A DNA stretch of 5,313 bases, from assembly GCA_013815505.1 (NCBI GenBank), contig JACDGA010000139.1, positions 1-5,313 of the forward strand. Direction: 5' to 3'. This DNA comes from Acidimicrobiia bacterium. GTDB lineage: Bacteria > Actinomycetota > Acidimicrobiia > Acidimicrobiales > Ilumatobacteraceae. The position numbers and the translations under genes were made by a program. This document shows positions 4,703 through 5,313 of the stretch, piece by piece. The number at the start of each line of letters is the position of its first letter. Within the stretch, counting starts at the first letter, position 1. The notes beneath the pieces were generated by a model that was given only the letters and a program-made list of their open reading frames with translations, was not told the DNA's origin and did no database searches.

Positions 4703-5313
4703 ATGACCTCGTCGTTGACGCGAGCGAGCGCGGATGAAGTCGGCCCCACCGCCGAGGAGATCGTGGTGCACGGTCGACGGATCTCGCTCCGCCAAGCGGG
4801 CAGTGGCCCCGTCGTCCTCCTCATCCACGGGCTGGCATCCACGAACGACACCTGGAATCCGGCACTCGCCGAACTGTCCAGCCACTGCCGCGTCGTGGCC
4901 CCGGACCTTCCTGGCTACGGGGCGTCGGAGGCGCCGCCTGGTGACTACTCTCTCGGCGCATACGCCTGCGTTCTGCGAGACCTCCTCGACGCTCTCGGCC
5001 ACCGTTCGGCGACAATCGTTGGACATTCACTGGGTGGTGGCGTCGCATTGCAGTTCGCCTACCAATTCCCCGAACGCTGCGACCGACTCGTCCTCGTCGC
5101 CACCGGCGGACTGGGCCGCGACGTCAGTCCGCTGCTGCGAGCTGCGGCACTTCCGGGGTCCGAGCTCGTCCTGGCGCTGGTCGCCCACCGCCACGTCGCC
5201 GAGCTTGGACGCAGCATCGGACGATGGCTCCACAGGGCGGGCGTTCGTCCCGCCGGAAGCGTGATCGAAGCTGCGCGCTCCTACGGTGCGCTCGCCGAAC
5301 CTCCCATTCGTCG
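4703..5313 (+). CDS. alpha/beta-fold hydrolase, C-terminus beyond window
   Basis: The first 203 codons are seen. After a short N-terminus, residues 20-35 (EIVVHGRRISLRQAGSG) form the first strands of the fold. HGLAS (42-46) is the oxyanion-hole motif, APDLPGYGASE (66-76) is the usual strand and turn, and GHSLGG (107-112) is the nucleophile elbow with catalytic Ser109. VLVATGGLGRDV follows the next strand, and the cap domain begins at about residue 130. The catalytic Asp and His lie beyond the edge. Members hydrolyse esters, epoxides, haloalkanes, lactones or C-C bonds; the substrate cannot be told from this part. The start is ATG 4703; no Shine-Dalgarno precedes it, which agrees with a leaderless message from the promoter just upstream. 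The gene should be repressible through the two operators before it. Confidence 0.93.
   Translation, partial: MTSSLTRASADEVGPTAEEIVVHGRRISLRQAGSGPVVLLIHGLASTNDTWNPALAELSSHCRVVAPDLPGYGASEAPPGDYSLGAYACVLRDLLDALGHRSATIVGHSLGGGVALQFAYQFPERCDRLVLVATGGLGRDVSPLLRAAALPGSELVLALVAHRHVAELGRSIGRWLHRAGVRPAGSVIEAARSYGALAEPPIR

Overview
The window is GC-rich DNA (my impression, not counted) that reads like the chromosome of a high-GC actinobacterium (Actinomycetota). The signs are strong G/C preference at codon third positions, TANNNT-type -10 elements, a probable leaderless start, a lipoprotein with a VAAC lipobox, a small CGC...CWC protein and a PepSY-domain secreted protein. The genus cannot be fixed from the sequence. 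It is an accessory-looking stretch with several broken genes rather than a tidy operon.

Left part, minus strand (1-1767). Reading leftwards there is a small Cys-rich membrane protein (1561-1767). Next comes the ATPase end of a sensor histidine kinase that has lost its sensor and phosphoacceptor parts and seems to carry a frameshift (1112-1508). Last is a protein joining a GNAT-acetyltransferase-like N-terminus to an AAA+ ATPase (1-1112, running off the left edge). Kinase stop and ATPase start share one base (TGATG), so the two were once a coupled unit. The GNAT-AAA+ fusion is the most unusual protein in the window.

Middle (1768-3658). This part is gene-poor. It has a repeat cluster upstream of the Cys-rich gene, a coding-like plus-strand trace broken over three frames (about 2062-2320), a doubtful small minus-strand membrane ORF (2326-2571), and one convincing gene, a 139-residue lipoprotein (2894-3313). 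A perfect 18-bp tandem duplication covers the lipoprotein stop codon. Further on lie a 14-bp-arm inverted repeat and a candidate promoter.

Right part, plus strand (3659-5313). A glyoxalase/VOC gene is broken over three frames and seems to be a chimera of two paralogues (3659-4104). A secreted PepSY protein (4267-4602) has a good Shine-Dalgarno and an upstream direct repeat spaced like an OmpR/PhoB-family response-regulator box. An alpha/beta hydrolase (4703 to the right edge) is probably leaderless. It is preceded by two copies of the palindrome GACAGT-N4-ACTGTC, which look like operators for a dimeric repressor such as a TetR-family protein.

No RNA gene, CRISPR array or insertion sequence was recognised. 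I see no complete multi-gene system. The items most worth checking are the GNAT-AAA+ fusion with its truncated kinase partner and the double operator before the hydrolase.
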